Of a DNA stretch of 64,000 nt, positions 44,287-53,092 are shown piece by piece. This stretch comes from Bacteroidaceae bacterium. Lineage in GTDB: Bacteria; Bacteroidota; Bacteroidia; Bacteroidales; Bacteroidaceae. Where the stretch lies: the NCBI GenBank assembly GCA_024398435.1, contig JAKSJD010000007.1:1-64000 (forward strand), read 5' to 3'. The notes below the pieces were generated by a model, which saw only the letters and a program-made list of their open reading frames with translations, was not told the origin of the DNA and did not search any database. The position numbers were made by a program, and so were the translations under genes. Within the stretch, counting starts at the first letter, position 1; every line of letters begins with the position of its first letter.

Positions 44287-46971
44287 ATGGTGAAAATACT
44301 TGACGGTGCAATGGGCACCATGTTGCAAAGGAAAGGATATACCAGCAACTTCGACAACATCTGCATAAGCAATCCCGACGATGTACTCGATATACATCGC
44401 CAGTATCTTGATGCCGGTGCCGACATCATCACAACCGATTCTTTCAATGTAGCACCACTCGAACAACCAGTGACAGCAAAGGCTGCTGCCCAACTGGCAA
44501 GAATGGCAGCCGACGAGTATACAAAGAAGACTCCAGACAAGCCTCGAATGGTGGCAGGCACTGCCGGACCAACAAGTCACACTCTTTCTCTTTCGCCCGA
44601 TGCAAACAATCCTACACTCCGAACCACAACTTTTGCAGAATTGACTGCGGCATACACCCGTCATATAGAGGCATTGATTGAAGGAGAATGCGATTTCCTT
44701 TTGCTGGAAACCATTTTTGATACACTCAACGCAAAGGCCGCAATCTATGCTGCACGCCAGGCAATGAAGAATGTCGGAAAGACTTTGCCTATCATGCTTT
44801 CTGTAACAATGTCGGACAAGACGGCTCGAACACTTTCAGGACAGACTCTCGAAGCCTTCATTGTTTCTACCGTCCACACCACTCCACTCTATTCTATCGG
44901 TTTGAATTGTGGAGCAGGACCTGTGCAACTTTTGCCACATCTTCGCAAATTGCGCCAACTTCAGCAAACTCTTCCACAACTTAAGGACACTCTTATCAGT
45001 ATTCATCCAAATGCTGGTTTGCCTAACGAGCTGGGAGAATACACTCTTACCCCTGAGATTTTCGCCGACAACATAAAGCCTTATTTCGAGGAAGGATTGG
45101 CTGACATTATAGGAGGATGCTGCGGAACAACACCTCAACATATCCAAGCCATTAACGAACTTAATGAGAAGTTTTCTGCCATCAGCAGCTTACAATCAGC
45201 TACCAGAAACGATTTTGATGGCAAAGACAATGAAGCCAATCATATTTTCCTTACAGGACTCGAATGCATTTCCCATGCAAGCGACCAACTCATTAAGGTT
45301 GGAGAGCGCTGTAATGTTGCAGGTTCGAGAAAGTTCCTAAGGCTTATCAACGAGAAGAACTATGAAGAAGCCATCCAGATTGCACGCCAACAGATATATG
45401 ATGGTGCAAGCATTATCGATATAAACATGGATGATCCTCTCCTAAATCCTCAAGAGGAGATGGTCAATTTCATTCGTCTTATCCAGAGCGAACCAGATAT
45501 TGCAAAGGTTCCTCTCATGATTGACTCATCCGACTTCAACGTCATACAAGCCGCTCTTCGAAACATTCAGGGCAAGAGTATCGTGAATTCCCTTTCCTTG
45601 AAAGACGGAGAACAGCAATTTATCGAGCAAGCATCTGAAGTAAAGAACCTTGGAGCTGCCCTCATTGTTATGGCATTCGACGAAGAAGGACAGGCAACCA
45701 CATACCAACGAAAGATTGATGTCTGCAAGAGGGCTTATGATATTCTGACCAAAAAAGTAGGTTACAATCCGTTTGATATCATATTCGACCCATGCGTTCT
45801 TACTGTTGGAACCGGCATTGCAGAACACCAAAACTATGCTGCCGACTTCATCCGTGCCACTGAATGGATTCGAAAGAATCTTCCTGGAGCTCATGTAAGT
45901 GGCGGTATAAGCAATCTGTCTTTTGCTTTCAGAGGCAACAATCCACTCCGACAAGCCATTCATACCGTATTTCTCCACCACACATTCAATGCCGGTGAGG
46001 ATATGGCTATCATCAATCCTACCTGCAATCTCGATGCGGGTTTGTTGCCTTCGGAACTTATAAGTCGTATCGACGATTTGCTTCTCAATCGATGTGATGA
46101 TGCAACTGAACGCCTTATTGATTTCGTTGCTCAAAATCCTTCGCTTCTCGAAGCCAAAGGCGGAAACACTGCGAGCAAGGTTCCTACCCTTCCACAATCA
46201 TTGGAAGAAAACATTGTAAGAGGCAGCAGCGACCAATTGGAATCAAACGTGATGCAAGCCCTTGCCGAATATGATGGCAATGCACAGCAAGTGATTGAAC
46301 AACCTCTCATGGCTGCCATGCAAACTGTCAGTCAACTTTTCGGCGACGGACAAATGTTTCTTCCACAAGTGGTAAAGTCGGCTCGGACAATGAAACAAGC
46401 CGTCGAGCTGCTCCGACCATATCTCAAGGCAAGCCAAAGCATCGATTCAGGAACGAAGCAACCTACTTGTATTCTGGCAACGGTCAAGGGAGACGTTCAT
46501 GATATCGGAAAGAATATCGTCAGCATCATCATGAGTTTGAACGGCTATCGCATTATTGATATGGGTGTTTCGGTTGAAGCTTCCGACATTGCGGATATGG
46601 CCATAAAGGAAAAGGCCGATGTGATTGGCCTCAGTGCCTTGATTACTCCATCCCTTGCACAAATAGTCAATACTGCCACAGAACTGAACGAGCGAGGAAT
46701 CCGTGTTCCTCTCATGATTGGAGGAGCCGCTACAAGCGAACTTCATACTGCCCTTCGAATTGCTACGATTTATAAGGGAGTGGTTCTTTATTGCAAGGAT
46801 GCTTCGCAAAACACTATCATTCTTCAGCCTCATCTTTCGGAAAGGACAAGCCAAGAAGCCGCCAACGAACTGTGGGAAAAGCAGGCAAAGATGCGTGAGG
46901 AATACAATGCCAAGCAGCAGCCAATGCTGTCTCTCGAGGAGGCAAGGGAAAGAAAATACCGAAAGGAATAA
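44287..46971 (+). CDS. metH: Cobalamin-dependent methionine synthase
   Basis: 894 residues. Homocysteine-binding zinc domain (about 1-290: LDGAMGTMLQRKG; Cys in GLNCGAGP and GGCCGTTP). Folate-binding domain (about 320-580: VGERCNVAGSRKF). Cobalamin cap and binding domain (about 600-860), with the cobalt-ligand His in DVHDIGKNIV. The C-terminal SAM-dependent reactivation domain of E. coli MetH (1227 residues) is absent, so reactivation must use another protein, as is usual in this phylum. No cobalamin or SAM riboswitch is seen upstream. Confidence 0.95.
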   Translation: MVKILDGAMGTMLQRKGYTSNFDNICISNPDDVLDIHRQYLDAGADIITTDSFNVAPLEQPVTAKAAAQLARMAADEYTKKTPDKPRMVAGTAGPTSHTLSLSPDANNPTLRTTTFAELTAAYTRHIEALIEGECDFLLLETIFDTLNAKAAIYAARQAMKNVGKTLPIMLSVTMSDKTARTLSGQTLEAFIVSTVHTTPLYSIGLNCGAGPVQLLPHLRKLRQLQQTLPQLKDTLISIHPNAGLPNELGEYTLTPEIFADNIKPYFEEGLADIIGGCCGTTPQHIQAINELNEKFSAISSLQSATRNDFDGKDNEANHIFLTGLECISHASDQLIKVGERCNVAGSRKFLRLINEKNYEEAIQIARQQIYDGASIIDINMDDPLLNPQEEMVNFIRLIQSEPDIAKVPLMIDSSDFNVIQAALRNIQGKSIVNSLSLKDGEQQFIEQASEVKNLGAALIVMAFDEEGQATTYQRKIDVCKRAYDILTKKVGYNPFDIIFDPCVLTVGTGIAEHQNYAADFIRATEWIRKNLPGAHVSGGISNLSFAFRGNNPLRQAIHTVFLHHTFNAGEDMAIINPTCNLDAGLLPSELISRIDDLLLNRCDDATERLIDFVAQNPSLLEAKGGNTASKVPTLPQSLEENIVRGSSDQLESNVMQALAEYDGNAQQVIEQPLMAAMQTVSQLFGDGQMFLPQVVKSARTMKQAVELLRPYLKASQSIDSGTKQPTCILATVKGDVHDIGKNIVSIIMSLNGYRIIDMGVSVEASDIADMAIKEKADVIGLSALITPSLAQIVNTATELNERGIRVPLMIGGAATSELHTALRIATIYKGVVLYCKDASQNTIILQPHLSERTSQEAANELWEKQAKMREEYNAKQQPMLSLEEARERKYRKE

Positions 46972-47031
46972 ATCTTTCGGACTTCAGTATTCTGGCATAG
47001 TAAAATCAGAATAAAGTTTCACGAAACCATT

Positions 47032-47075
47032 AATCTGGCGAAATGTGGCGAAAAACCGCATTTCGTCAGATTTTT
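47032..47075 (+). terminator. Probable metH terminator
   Basis: An imperfect long stem AATCTGGCGAAATG / CATTTCGTCAGATT (47032-47071) runs directly into TTTTTC. Confidence 0.6.
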
Positions 47076-47127
47076 CTTATACTCCTATCAGTCAACACGT
47101 TACGTTACAGCAATTATCCTTCATAGC

Positions 47128-47216
47128 GAGGACATTTGTCCTCTATATGGGAGGACAGTTGTCCTTTGACGGAAGGACGTTTGTCCTCTATAGGCGGGAC
47201 GCTCGTCCTTTGCTGA
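47128..47216. repeat. Four 21-23-bp units, family E (GGAC-N4-GTCC)
   Basis: Units 47128-47150, 47151-47172, 47173-47195 and 47196-47216 each begin RRGGAC or GGGAC and contain the inverted pair GGAC/GTCC spaced by 4 bases, then a variable CTNTA-like tail. A partial unit AAGGACAGC follows. This lies in the 461-bp gap between metH and the metallophosphatase gene. The rest of the gap has only the metH terminator and a -7 box. Confidence 0.8.
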
Positions 47217-47406
47217 AAGGACAGCAACAAAAGCCTAATGTTTTCCGTCATTGAACCATAATAACTTTGACACTCGCCTATCAGCTTCAAGATATAGTGC
47301 CATTCCACTGCAATGTCAACTTGCATTATACATAGGAAAATGCCTAATATTCAACGTATTCGTTAATTTATTGAGAGAGAAGAACAAGACTTTCTGAATT
47401 ATTTCG

Positions 47407-47414
47407 TATCTTTG
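47407..47414 (+). promoter_or_regulatory. -7 box of the metallophosphatase gene
   Basis: TATCTTTG, 18 bases before the ATG at 47433. No TTG at the -33 position. Confidence 0.55.
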
Positions 47415-47432
47415 CACACAAATAACAATCAG

Positions 47433-49151
47433 ATGGGACAAACAATCCGGAACATACGAATCATCTTCACGACTGACATTCACGGAAACTACTTCCCGTT
47501 CGACTTTCGCCACACACGTTGGGGCAAGGGGAGCCTGCAACGGGTTCATGCGTTCGTTGCACAAGAATGTCAAAATGCAGCAGGCAGTACTATCCTAATC
47601 GATGGTGGTGATATGTTGCAGGGAGAACCCACATCCTACTATTTCAACTATATTCAGGAAAGCAACCGCCATCGCGTGGCCGACTTCTGCAATTTCATCG
47701 GTTACGACTGTGCCGTCATTGGCAATCACGACCTTGAAACAGGTCATGCCGTATTCGACAAATATGTCGACAACTGCAACTTCCCTATTCTTGGAGCCAA
47801 TGCAATCAACACCGAAACGGGCGAACCATACTTCAAGCCTTACACAATCCTCACAAGAAGTGGCGTCAGAATTGCTATCATCGGCTTCATCACACCTGCC
47901 ATTCCGCATTGGATTCCACGTTCGGTATGGAGTGGAATGCAATTTGAAGACATCGTGGAAAGTGCGAAGAAATGGGTGGAATATGTGAAGAGAGAAGAAC
48001 AGCCCGACTTTATCATCGGTTTGCTCCATTCTGGTATGGAAGAAGGAATCGTAACAGAGCAATACCGAGAGAATGCCACAAAACTCACAGCCGAGAATGT
48101 TGCAGGATTCGACCTTATTCTCTACGGACACGACCACACTGCCAACATGCAGGAAATCCAGAATCCCGAAGGCAAGGCCATCAAGTGCATCAACCCGGGA
48201 AGCTATGCCCACAATGTTGCAGAAATCGACCTTCAGTTCACACTCGATGAAGAAATGAAACCAGTGGACTACACCATCGACAGCAAAATCCACTATATCG
48301 GAACGATGCGAAGCTATCATAGCCAGACCTTCCGCAAGCATTTCTTCCGCGACTATCAGGAAGTGAGCAAATATGCTGCCACACCTCTCGGAACAATCCA
48401 CAACGACCTCGACATCACAGATGCCTATTTCGGACCGTCAAACTATATCGACATCATCCAAACACTCCAGTTGAAAGTGAGCGGAGCCGACATTTCATTT
48501 GCTGCCCCACTCTTCTTCAATGCAGTCATAAAGGCAGGTCCGGTAAAAATTGCCGACTTGTTCAACATCTATAGATTCGAGGACAAACTCTATACAATCA
48601 ACCTCTACGGCAAGGAAATAAAGACTTATCTCGAAATGAGCTATTCGGGTTGGATCAACACAATGCACACACCCGACGATCCTCTCCTTCAGACTTGTCC
48701 AATGAAGAGCAGCCCCGACCGCATAGGTTTCAAGAATTTCATCTTCAACTTCGACTCAGCCGCAGGAATCAAATATGAAGTGGATGTACGAAAGGAAGAA
48801 GGCGAAAGAATCAATATCATAAGTATGGCCGACGGACAACCTTTCGACACCGAAAAGACATACACATGTGCAATGACTGCCTACAGAGCCAACGGAGGCG
48901 GAGAGTTGTTGACAAAGGGTGCCGGACTCACGAAAGAAGAAATCGACCAACGAATAGTTTCGTTCACGAGTCTTGACATCCGTCGCTATCTCATGGAATA
49001 TATCAAGCAACAGAAGGACGTATATCCAGAGCCACTCCACCATTGGAAATTCATTCCGACCGATTGGATAGAGGTAGCAAAGCAACGCGAATATGCCATG
49101 CTCTTCGCCACTCAACCTGCCAGCGACGAGGACAACGACGACCGAAACTAA
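47433..49151 (+). CDS. 5'-nucleotidase family metallophosphatase without signal peptide
   Basis: 572 residues. N-terminal calcineurin-like domain: FTTDIHGNYFP (about 11-21), DGGDMLQGE (about 58-66), GNHDLE (about 98-103) and GHDHT (about 231-235) supply the two-metal site. The C-terminal 5'-nucleotidase domain (about 340-540) has AMTAYRANGGGELL. It hydrolyses nucleotide monophosphates or cyclic nucleotides. UshA-type enzymes are normally exported, but the N-terminus (MGQTIRNIRIIF) has no signal peptide. The ATG at 47433 is used because a -7 box overlaps any earlier start. Confidence 0.88.
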   Translation: MGQTIRNIRIIFTTDIHGNYFPFDFRHTRWGKGSLQRVHAFVAQECQNAAGSTILIDGGDMLQGEPTSYYFNYIQESNRHRVADFCNFIGYDCAVIGNHDLETGHAVFDKYVDNCNFPILGANAINTETGEPYFKPYTILTRSGVRIAIIGFITPAIPHWIPRSVWSGMQFEDIVESAKKWVEYVKREEQPDFIIGLLHSGMEEGIVTEQYRENATKLTAENVAGFDLILYGHDHTANMQEIQNPEGKAIKCINPGSYAHNVAEIDLQFTLDEEMKPVDYTIDSKIHYIGTMRSYHSQTFRKHFFRDYQEVSKYAATPLGTIHNDLDITDAYFGPSNYIDIIQTLQLKVSGADISFAAPLFFNAVIKAGPVKIADLFNIYRFEDKLYTINLYGKEIKTYLEMSYSGWINTMHTPDDPLLQTCPMKSSPDRIGFKNFIFNFDSAAGIKYEVDVRKEEGERINIISMADGQPFDTEKTYTCAMTAYRANGGGELLTKGAGLTKEEIDQRIVSFTSLDIRRYLMEYIKQQKDVYPEPLHHWKFIPTDWIEVAKQREYAMLFATQPASDEDNDDRN

Positions 49152-49165
49152 CACCCAGCGAATCC

Positions 49166-49909
49166 ATGTACGACCTTCTCACCATAACCGGACCAACAGC
49201 TTGTGGCAAAACTTCATTTGCTGCCAATGTTGCCTATCATCTTGGTGGAGAGATTCTCAGTGCCGACAGCCGTCAGGTTTATCGTAGGATGGACATTGGA
49301 ACAGGCAAGGACCTTGCCGACTACACCGTGAACGGAACTGCCATCCCCTATCATCTCATCGATATTGCCGAACCTGGAACAAAATACAACGTATATCGAT
49401 TTCAGCACGACTTCCACATTGCCTATGCCGACATTAAGTCAAGAGGCAAACTGCCAATCCTTTGCGGAGGCACGGGGCTTTATGTTGAGTCGATTCTGAA
49501 GAACTATGAATTCGACGGACGCCAAAGTCCTGCACTCAACAGTCTTGTCATTGGTCTGTCAATCGACCGCGATACCCGAAGGGAAAAGATATCCCGCCGA
49601 CTCAACCAGCGCTTGGACGAAGGTATGGTAGACGAAATAATAGGCTTGCTCGATTCAGGCGTTTCAGCAGAAGCTCTTATTAGCTACGGACTCGAATACA
49701 AATATGTCACTCAATACGTTCTTGGCCAACTGACCTTCGAGGAAATGCACGACCTTCTCGAGATTGCTATTCATCAGTTTGCCAAGCGGCAGATGACATG
49801 GTTCAGAGGTATGGAAGAACGAAGAGGCACTCCAATTCATTGGCTCGACGTGAATATCCCACTCGATGAACGCATCCAAATAGTTAAGGATTTATTAACG
49901 AAAGAATAA
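49166..49909 (+). CDS. miaA: tRNA dimethylallyltransferase, short form
   Basis: 247 residues, against about 300 in most MiaA. P-loop GPTACGKT (about 9-16), substrate-site DSRQVYRRMDIGTGK (about 35-49), GGTGLYVES (about 107-115) and the C-terminal QMTWFRG are all present. The missing part is in the middle insertion domain that contacts tRNA. It transfers dimethylallyl to A37 of tRNAs reading UNN codons. The start at 49166 avoids overlap with the upstream gene. Many Bacteroidetes carry two miaA genes, so this could be a second, specialised copy. Confidence 0.88.
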   Translation: MYDLLTITGPTACGKTSFAANVAYHLGGEILSADSRQVYRRMDIGTGKDLADYTVNGTAIPYHLIDIAEPGTKYNVYRFQHDFHIAYADIKSRGKLPILCGGTGLYVESILKNYEFDGRQSPALNSLVIGLSIDRDTRREKISRRLNQRLDEGMVDEIIGLLDSGVSAEALISYGLEYKYVTQYVLGQLTFEEMHDLLEIAIHQFAKRQMTWFRGMEERRGTPIHWLDVNIPLDERIQIVKDLLTKE

Positions 49910-50032
49910 CAATTAGTCGAAAGCAATTTGATATTTGTCCGATTTTTTGTTAATAAATATAAAATATGAATCACCGATAATAAATAATTCACTATATTTG
50001 CAGCGCAGTATAATAAAGAAAAGGGAACAATT

Positions 50033-50821
50033 ATGAAGAAAACATGGATATACCTTGCTTGTGCATCATTGTTTGCAAGCAGTGTACTTACAAGTTGTGA
50101 TATCACATCATCACGCAATTATCTCGGAACAATGGCAGGAGCCGAAATCGGCGGAGTCGTAGGTGAAGCTCTTGGCTGGATGTCAACCGACCGTCACGAC
50201 GGACCTGGTAAAGCTATGCTTGGAAGTCTTATCGGAACAGTGGCAGGAGCTGCTATCGGCAACTCACTTTCCCGTGACAAACAGGAGCAAAGCAACTACT
50301 ACACTTATGACGAGCCACGCAACAACCGCCACTACAACGATGACAACGTAGGTTATCAGACAGGTGGAGGATACGATTCTACCCCTAACCGCAATCAAGG
50401 CGGATACGGACAAGGTGGCTACAATCAGAACTACAATGGCCAAGGTCTCAATGGTCAGGGAAGTTATGGTCAGTTCGTTCCTTGCACTCTCCAAATCTCG
50501 GGAATCAACTATCAAGACGAGGATGGCGACGGAAAGTTCGGCCGCAACGAAACAGTCAATATCATATATGATGTAAAGAACACAGGTCGCTCTGCTTGTA
50601 ATGACGTCACACTCAAGGTTGAAGCAGTAAACAACGCTAAATGCTTTGCATTTTCTCCTTCGACAACAGTCAGCATCGGTCCCGGCGAGTCTGTTCGTTA
50701 CAAAGCCAAGGCATTCTGCAAGAGCCGTCCATCCGAAAGTGTGACCCAGTTTAAGGTAATCGCTTCAAGCCAAAATGCAGGTGAGACATTCGCCGAATTG
50801 CAAATTCGAATGAGCAAATAG
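50033..50821 (+). CDS. Glycine-zipper lipoprotein
   Basis: 262 residues. Signal peptide with lipobox VLTSCD (Cys about 22). Two glycine-zipper stretches (TMAGAEIGGVVGEALGW, about 33-49, and GSLIGTVAGAAIGNSLS, about 63-79) could insert in a membrane. A Gly/Asn/Gln/Tyr-rich linker (about 85-145) follows, then a beta-sandwich domain (about 148-262: LQISGINYQDEDGDGKFGRN). DxDxDG in that segment could bind calcium. Outer-membrane structural role likely. A -7 box TATATTTG (49993-50000) precedes it. Confidence 0.82.
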   Translation: MKKTWIYLACASLFASSVLTSCDITSSRNYLGTMAGAEIGGVVGEALGWMSTDRHDGPGKAMLGSLIGTVAGAAIGNSLSRDKQEQSNYYTYDEPRNNRHYNDDNVGYQTGGGYDSTPNRNQGGYGQGGYNQNYNGQGLNGQGSYGQFVPCTLQISGINYQDEDGDGKFGRNETVNIIYDVKNTGRSACNDVTLKVEAVNNAKCFAFSPSTTVSIGPGESVRYKAKAFCKSRPSESVTQFKVIASSQNAGETFAELQIRMSK

Positions 50822-50874
50822 AGCAATATCGACCCGTTTTATTATAATAAAACACGATTTATCGTGAAATAGAC

Positions 50875-50904
50875 TTGCCATTCCAATATAAATGGTTAAC
50901 TTTG
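50875..50904 (+). promoter_or_regulatory. serC promoter
   Basis: TTG (50875-50877), exactly 19 bases, TAACTTTG (50897-50904). The last base of the -7 box is the first base of the terminator hairpin at 50904. Confidence 0.78.
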
Positions 50905-50936
50905 CCGCTGAAATGTTTTAGCGGCATTTTTATTTT
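50904..50936 (+). terminator. Terminator of the lipoprotein gene, overlapping the serC start site
   Basis: The stem GCCGCT / AGCGGC (50904-50909, 50920-50925) with inner AAA/TTT is followed by ATTTTTATTTT. The serC transcript should begin inside the 5' arm and so would escape it. Confidence 0.65.
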
Positions 50937-51002
50937 AACTTTTTGCGACACATATCGACATAAACAACAGAATATTAATATTCTCACAAATATCAAACTA
51001 AG

Positions 51003-52070
51003 ATGAAGAAGTACAATTTCAATGCAGGCCCATCAATTCTTCCACGCGAAGTAATCGAAGCCACAGCAGCAGCATGCTTGGATTTCAACGGTTCAGGCCT
51101 CTCACTTATGGAAATCAGCCACCGCGCAAAGGATTTCCAGCCAGTAGTTGACGAAGCAGTAGCACTTTTCAAAGAACTCCTCAACATTCCAGAAGGTTAT
51201 TCAGTTTTGTTCCTCGGTGGAGGTGCAAGTCTTGAATTCTGTATGGTACCATACAACTTCCTCGAAAAGAAGGCTGCTTATCTCAATACCGGCGTTTGGG
51301 CAAAGAAAGCCATTAAGGAAGCAAAGGGATTTGGAGAAGTTGTTGAAGTTGCATCATCAGCTGAATCAACTTATTCTTACATACCAAAGGATTACACAAT
51401 CCCAGCAGATGCAGACTATTTCCACTTCACGACAAACAACACAATCTACGGTACAGAAATCCGTAAAGACCCAGAAAGTCCAGTTCCATTGATTGCCGAC
51501 ATGTCATCAGATATCTTCAGTCGTCCAATCGATGTAAGCAAATATATCTGTATCTATGGTGGAGCACAGAAGAACCTCTCAATGGCCGGTCTTACATTCG
51601 TTATCGTAAAGAACGAAGCTGTAGGCAAGGTTAGCCGTTACATCCCTACTATGCTCAACTATCAGACACATATCGACGGAGGTTCAATGTTCAACACTCC
51701 TCCTGTTGTTCCAATCTATTGCGCACTCCAAAACCTCAAGTGGATTAAGGCTCACGGTGGTGTTGAAGCAATGGATAAGCGTGCTCACGAAAGAGCTGAC
51801 ATGCTTTATGCAGAAATCGATCGCAACAAGTTGTTCCGTGGAACAGTTGCTGTTGAAGACCGTTCAGTCATGAATGTATGCTTCGTTATGAACGACGAAT
51901 ACAAGGATCTCGAAGCTGACTTCATGAAATTCGCTACAGAGCGTGGTATGGTCGGAATCAAGGGTCACCGTTCAGTTGGTGGTTTCCGTGCAAGTCTCTA
52001 CAACGCAATGGATATTGAAGGCGTTCAGGCTTTGATCGCTTGCATGCAGGAATTCGAACAACTTCATTAA
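51003..52070 (+). CDS. serC: Phosphoserine aminotransferase
   Basis: 355 residues. It starts [13 protein letters not shown], the family N-terminus, and has the PLP lysine in [11 protein letters not shown] (Lys about 190) and substrate residues in [14 protein letters not shown] near the C-terminus. It converts 3-phosphohydroxypyruvate and glutamate to phosphoserine. serA follows after 35 bp, so two successive steps of serine synthesis are cotranscribed. Codon use is biased, suggesting high expression. Confidence 0.96.
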   Translation: MKKYNFNAGPSILPREVIEATAAACLDFNGSGLSLMEISHRAKDFQPVVDEAVALFKELLNIPEGYSVLFLGGGASLEFCMVPYNFLEKKAAYLNTGVWAKKAIKEAKGFGEVVEVASSAESTYSYIPKDYTIPADADYFHFTTNNTIYGTEIRKDPESPVPLIADMSSDIFSRPIDVSKYICIYGGAQKNLSMAGLTFVIVKNEAVGKVSRYIPTMLNYQTHIDGGSMFNTPPVVPIYCALQNLKWIKAHGGVEAMDKRAHERADMLYAEIDRNKLFRGTVAVEDRSVMNVCFVMNDEYKDLEADFMKFATERGMVGIKGHRSVGGFRASLYNAMDIEGVQALIACMQEFEQLH

Positions 52071-52105
52071 TCAATTAAGAACAAGTAATTCGTACAAGAA
52101 ACAAT

Positions 52106-53023
52106 ATGAAAGTACTCGTTGCAACAGAGAAGCCTTTTGCTCCAGTAGCAGTTGAAGGCATTAAGAAAGAAGTAGAAGCTGCAGGTTACGAACTCGCATT
52201 GCTCGAGAAGTACACAGAACGCCAGCAGTTGCTCGATGCCGTAGCAGATGTAGATGCTATCATCATCCGCAGCGACAAGATTCAGGAAGATGTATTCGAA
52301 GCTGCAAAGCAGCTCAAGATAGTTGTACGTGCCGGTGCTGGTTACGACAATGTCGACCTCGATTCAGCTACACGCCATGGAGTTGTTGTTATGAACACTC
52401 CAGGTCAAAACTCAAACGCAGTTGCTGAACTTGTATTCGGTTTGCTCGTATTCGCAGTTCGTAAGTTCTACAACGGTACAGCCGGAACAGAACTCATGGG
52501 CAAGAAACTCGGTATCCTCGCATTTGGTAACGTCGGCCGCAATGTTGCTCGCATCGCCAAGGGCTTCGGCATGGAAGTAAGTGCTTATGATGCTTATTGT
52601 CCAAAAGAAGCTATCGAAGCTGCAGGAGTTCACGCTGCCGCAAGTCAGGACGAACTCTTCCAGACATGTGATATCGTCAGCCTTCACATTCCTGCTACAG
52701 CCGAAACTAAGAAAAGCATCAATGCTAAGCTCGTCGGCAGCATGAAGAAGAATGCCATCGTTATCAATACTGCTCGCAAGGAAGTCATCGACGAAGACCA
52801 ACTCATAGAACTCATGAACGAACGTACAGACATCAAGTACATCACAGACATTATGCCAGATGCTGATGCTAAGTTCCAGGAATTCGAAGGCCGCTACTTC
52901 TCTACCCCTAAGAAGATGGGTGCACAGACAGCTGAAGCTAACATCAATGCAGGTATTGCAGCTGCTAAGCAGATTGTTGCCTTCTTCAAGGATGGCGTTA
53001 CAAAGTTCCAAGTAAACAAATAA
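52106..53023 (+). CDS. serA: 3-phosphoglycerate dehydrogenase, short lysine-type
   Basis: 305 residues, without the C-terminal ACT regulatory domain. NAD-binding LGILAFGNVGRNVARI (about 135-150), Arg in INTARKEVIDEDQ, Glu in the following strand. Where most members have the catalytic His (TPHxG) this one has TPKKMGAQT, Lys near 269, the type called IIIK and usual in Bacteroidetes. It oxidises 3-phosphoglycerate, the first step of serine synthesis. Feedback by serine is unlikely to use an ACT domain here. Confidence 0.93.
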   Translation: MKVLVATEKPFAPVAVEGIKKEVEAAGYELALLEKYTERQQLLDAVADVDAIIIRSDKIQEDVFEAAKQLKIVVRAGAGYDNVDLDSATRHGVVVMNTPGQNSNAVAELVFGLLVFAVRKFYNGTAGTELMGKKLGILAFGNVGRNVARIAKGFGMEVSAYDAYCPKEAIEAAGVHAAASQDELFQTCDIVSLHIPATAETKKSINAKLVGSMKKNAIVINTARKEVIDEDQLIELMNERTDIKYITDIMPDADAKFQEFEGRYFSTPKKMGAQTAEANINAGIAAAKQIVAFFKDGVTKFQVNK

Positions 53024-53040
53024 TCATTTAATATTTTCTT

Positions 53041-53072
53041 AAGGCCCAGACCCCAACCCGGTTTGGGCTTTA
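53041..53072 (+). terminator. Weak terminator between serA and DUF1015
   Basis: The stem AAGGCCCAGACC / GGTTTGGGCTTT, with one mismatch, ends in TTTATT. The short T tract suggests partial read-through into the next gene. Confidence 0.55.
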
Positions 53073-53092
53073 TTAATAAAATAGAGTGTATA

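Noticed and set aside
44287-46971. MetH as truncated by mutation
   Set aside because: Lack of the reactivation domain is usual in this phylum and the C-terminus ends cleanly.
52106-53023. SerA as a pseudogene because the catalytic His is missing
   Set aside because: Lysine at this place is a known form (type IIIK) common in Bacteroidetes, and the frame is intact.
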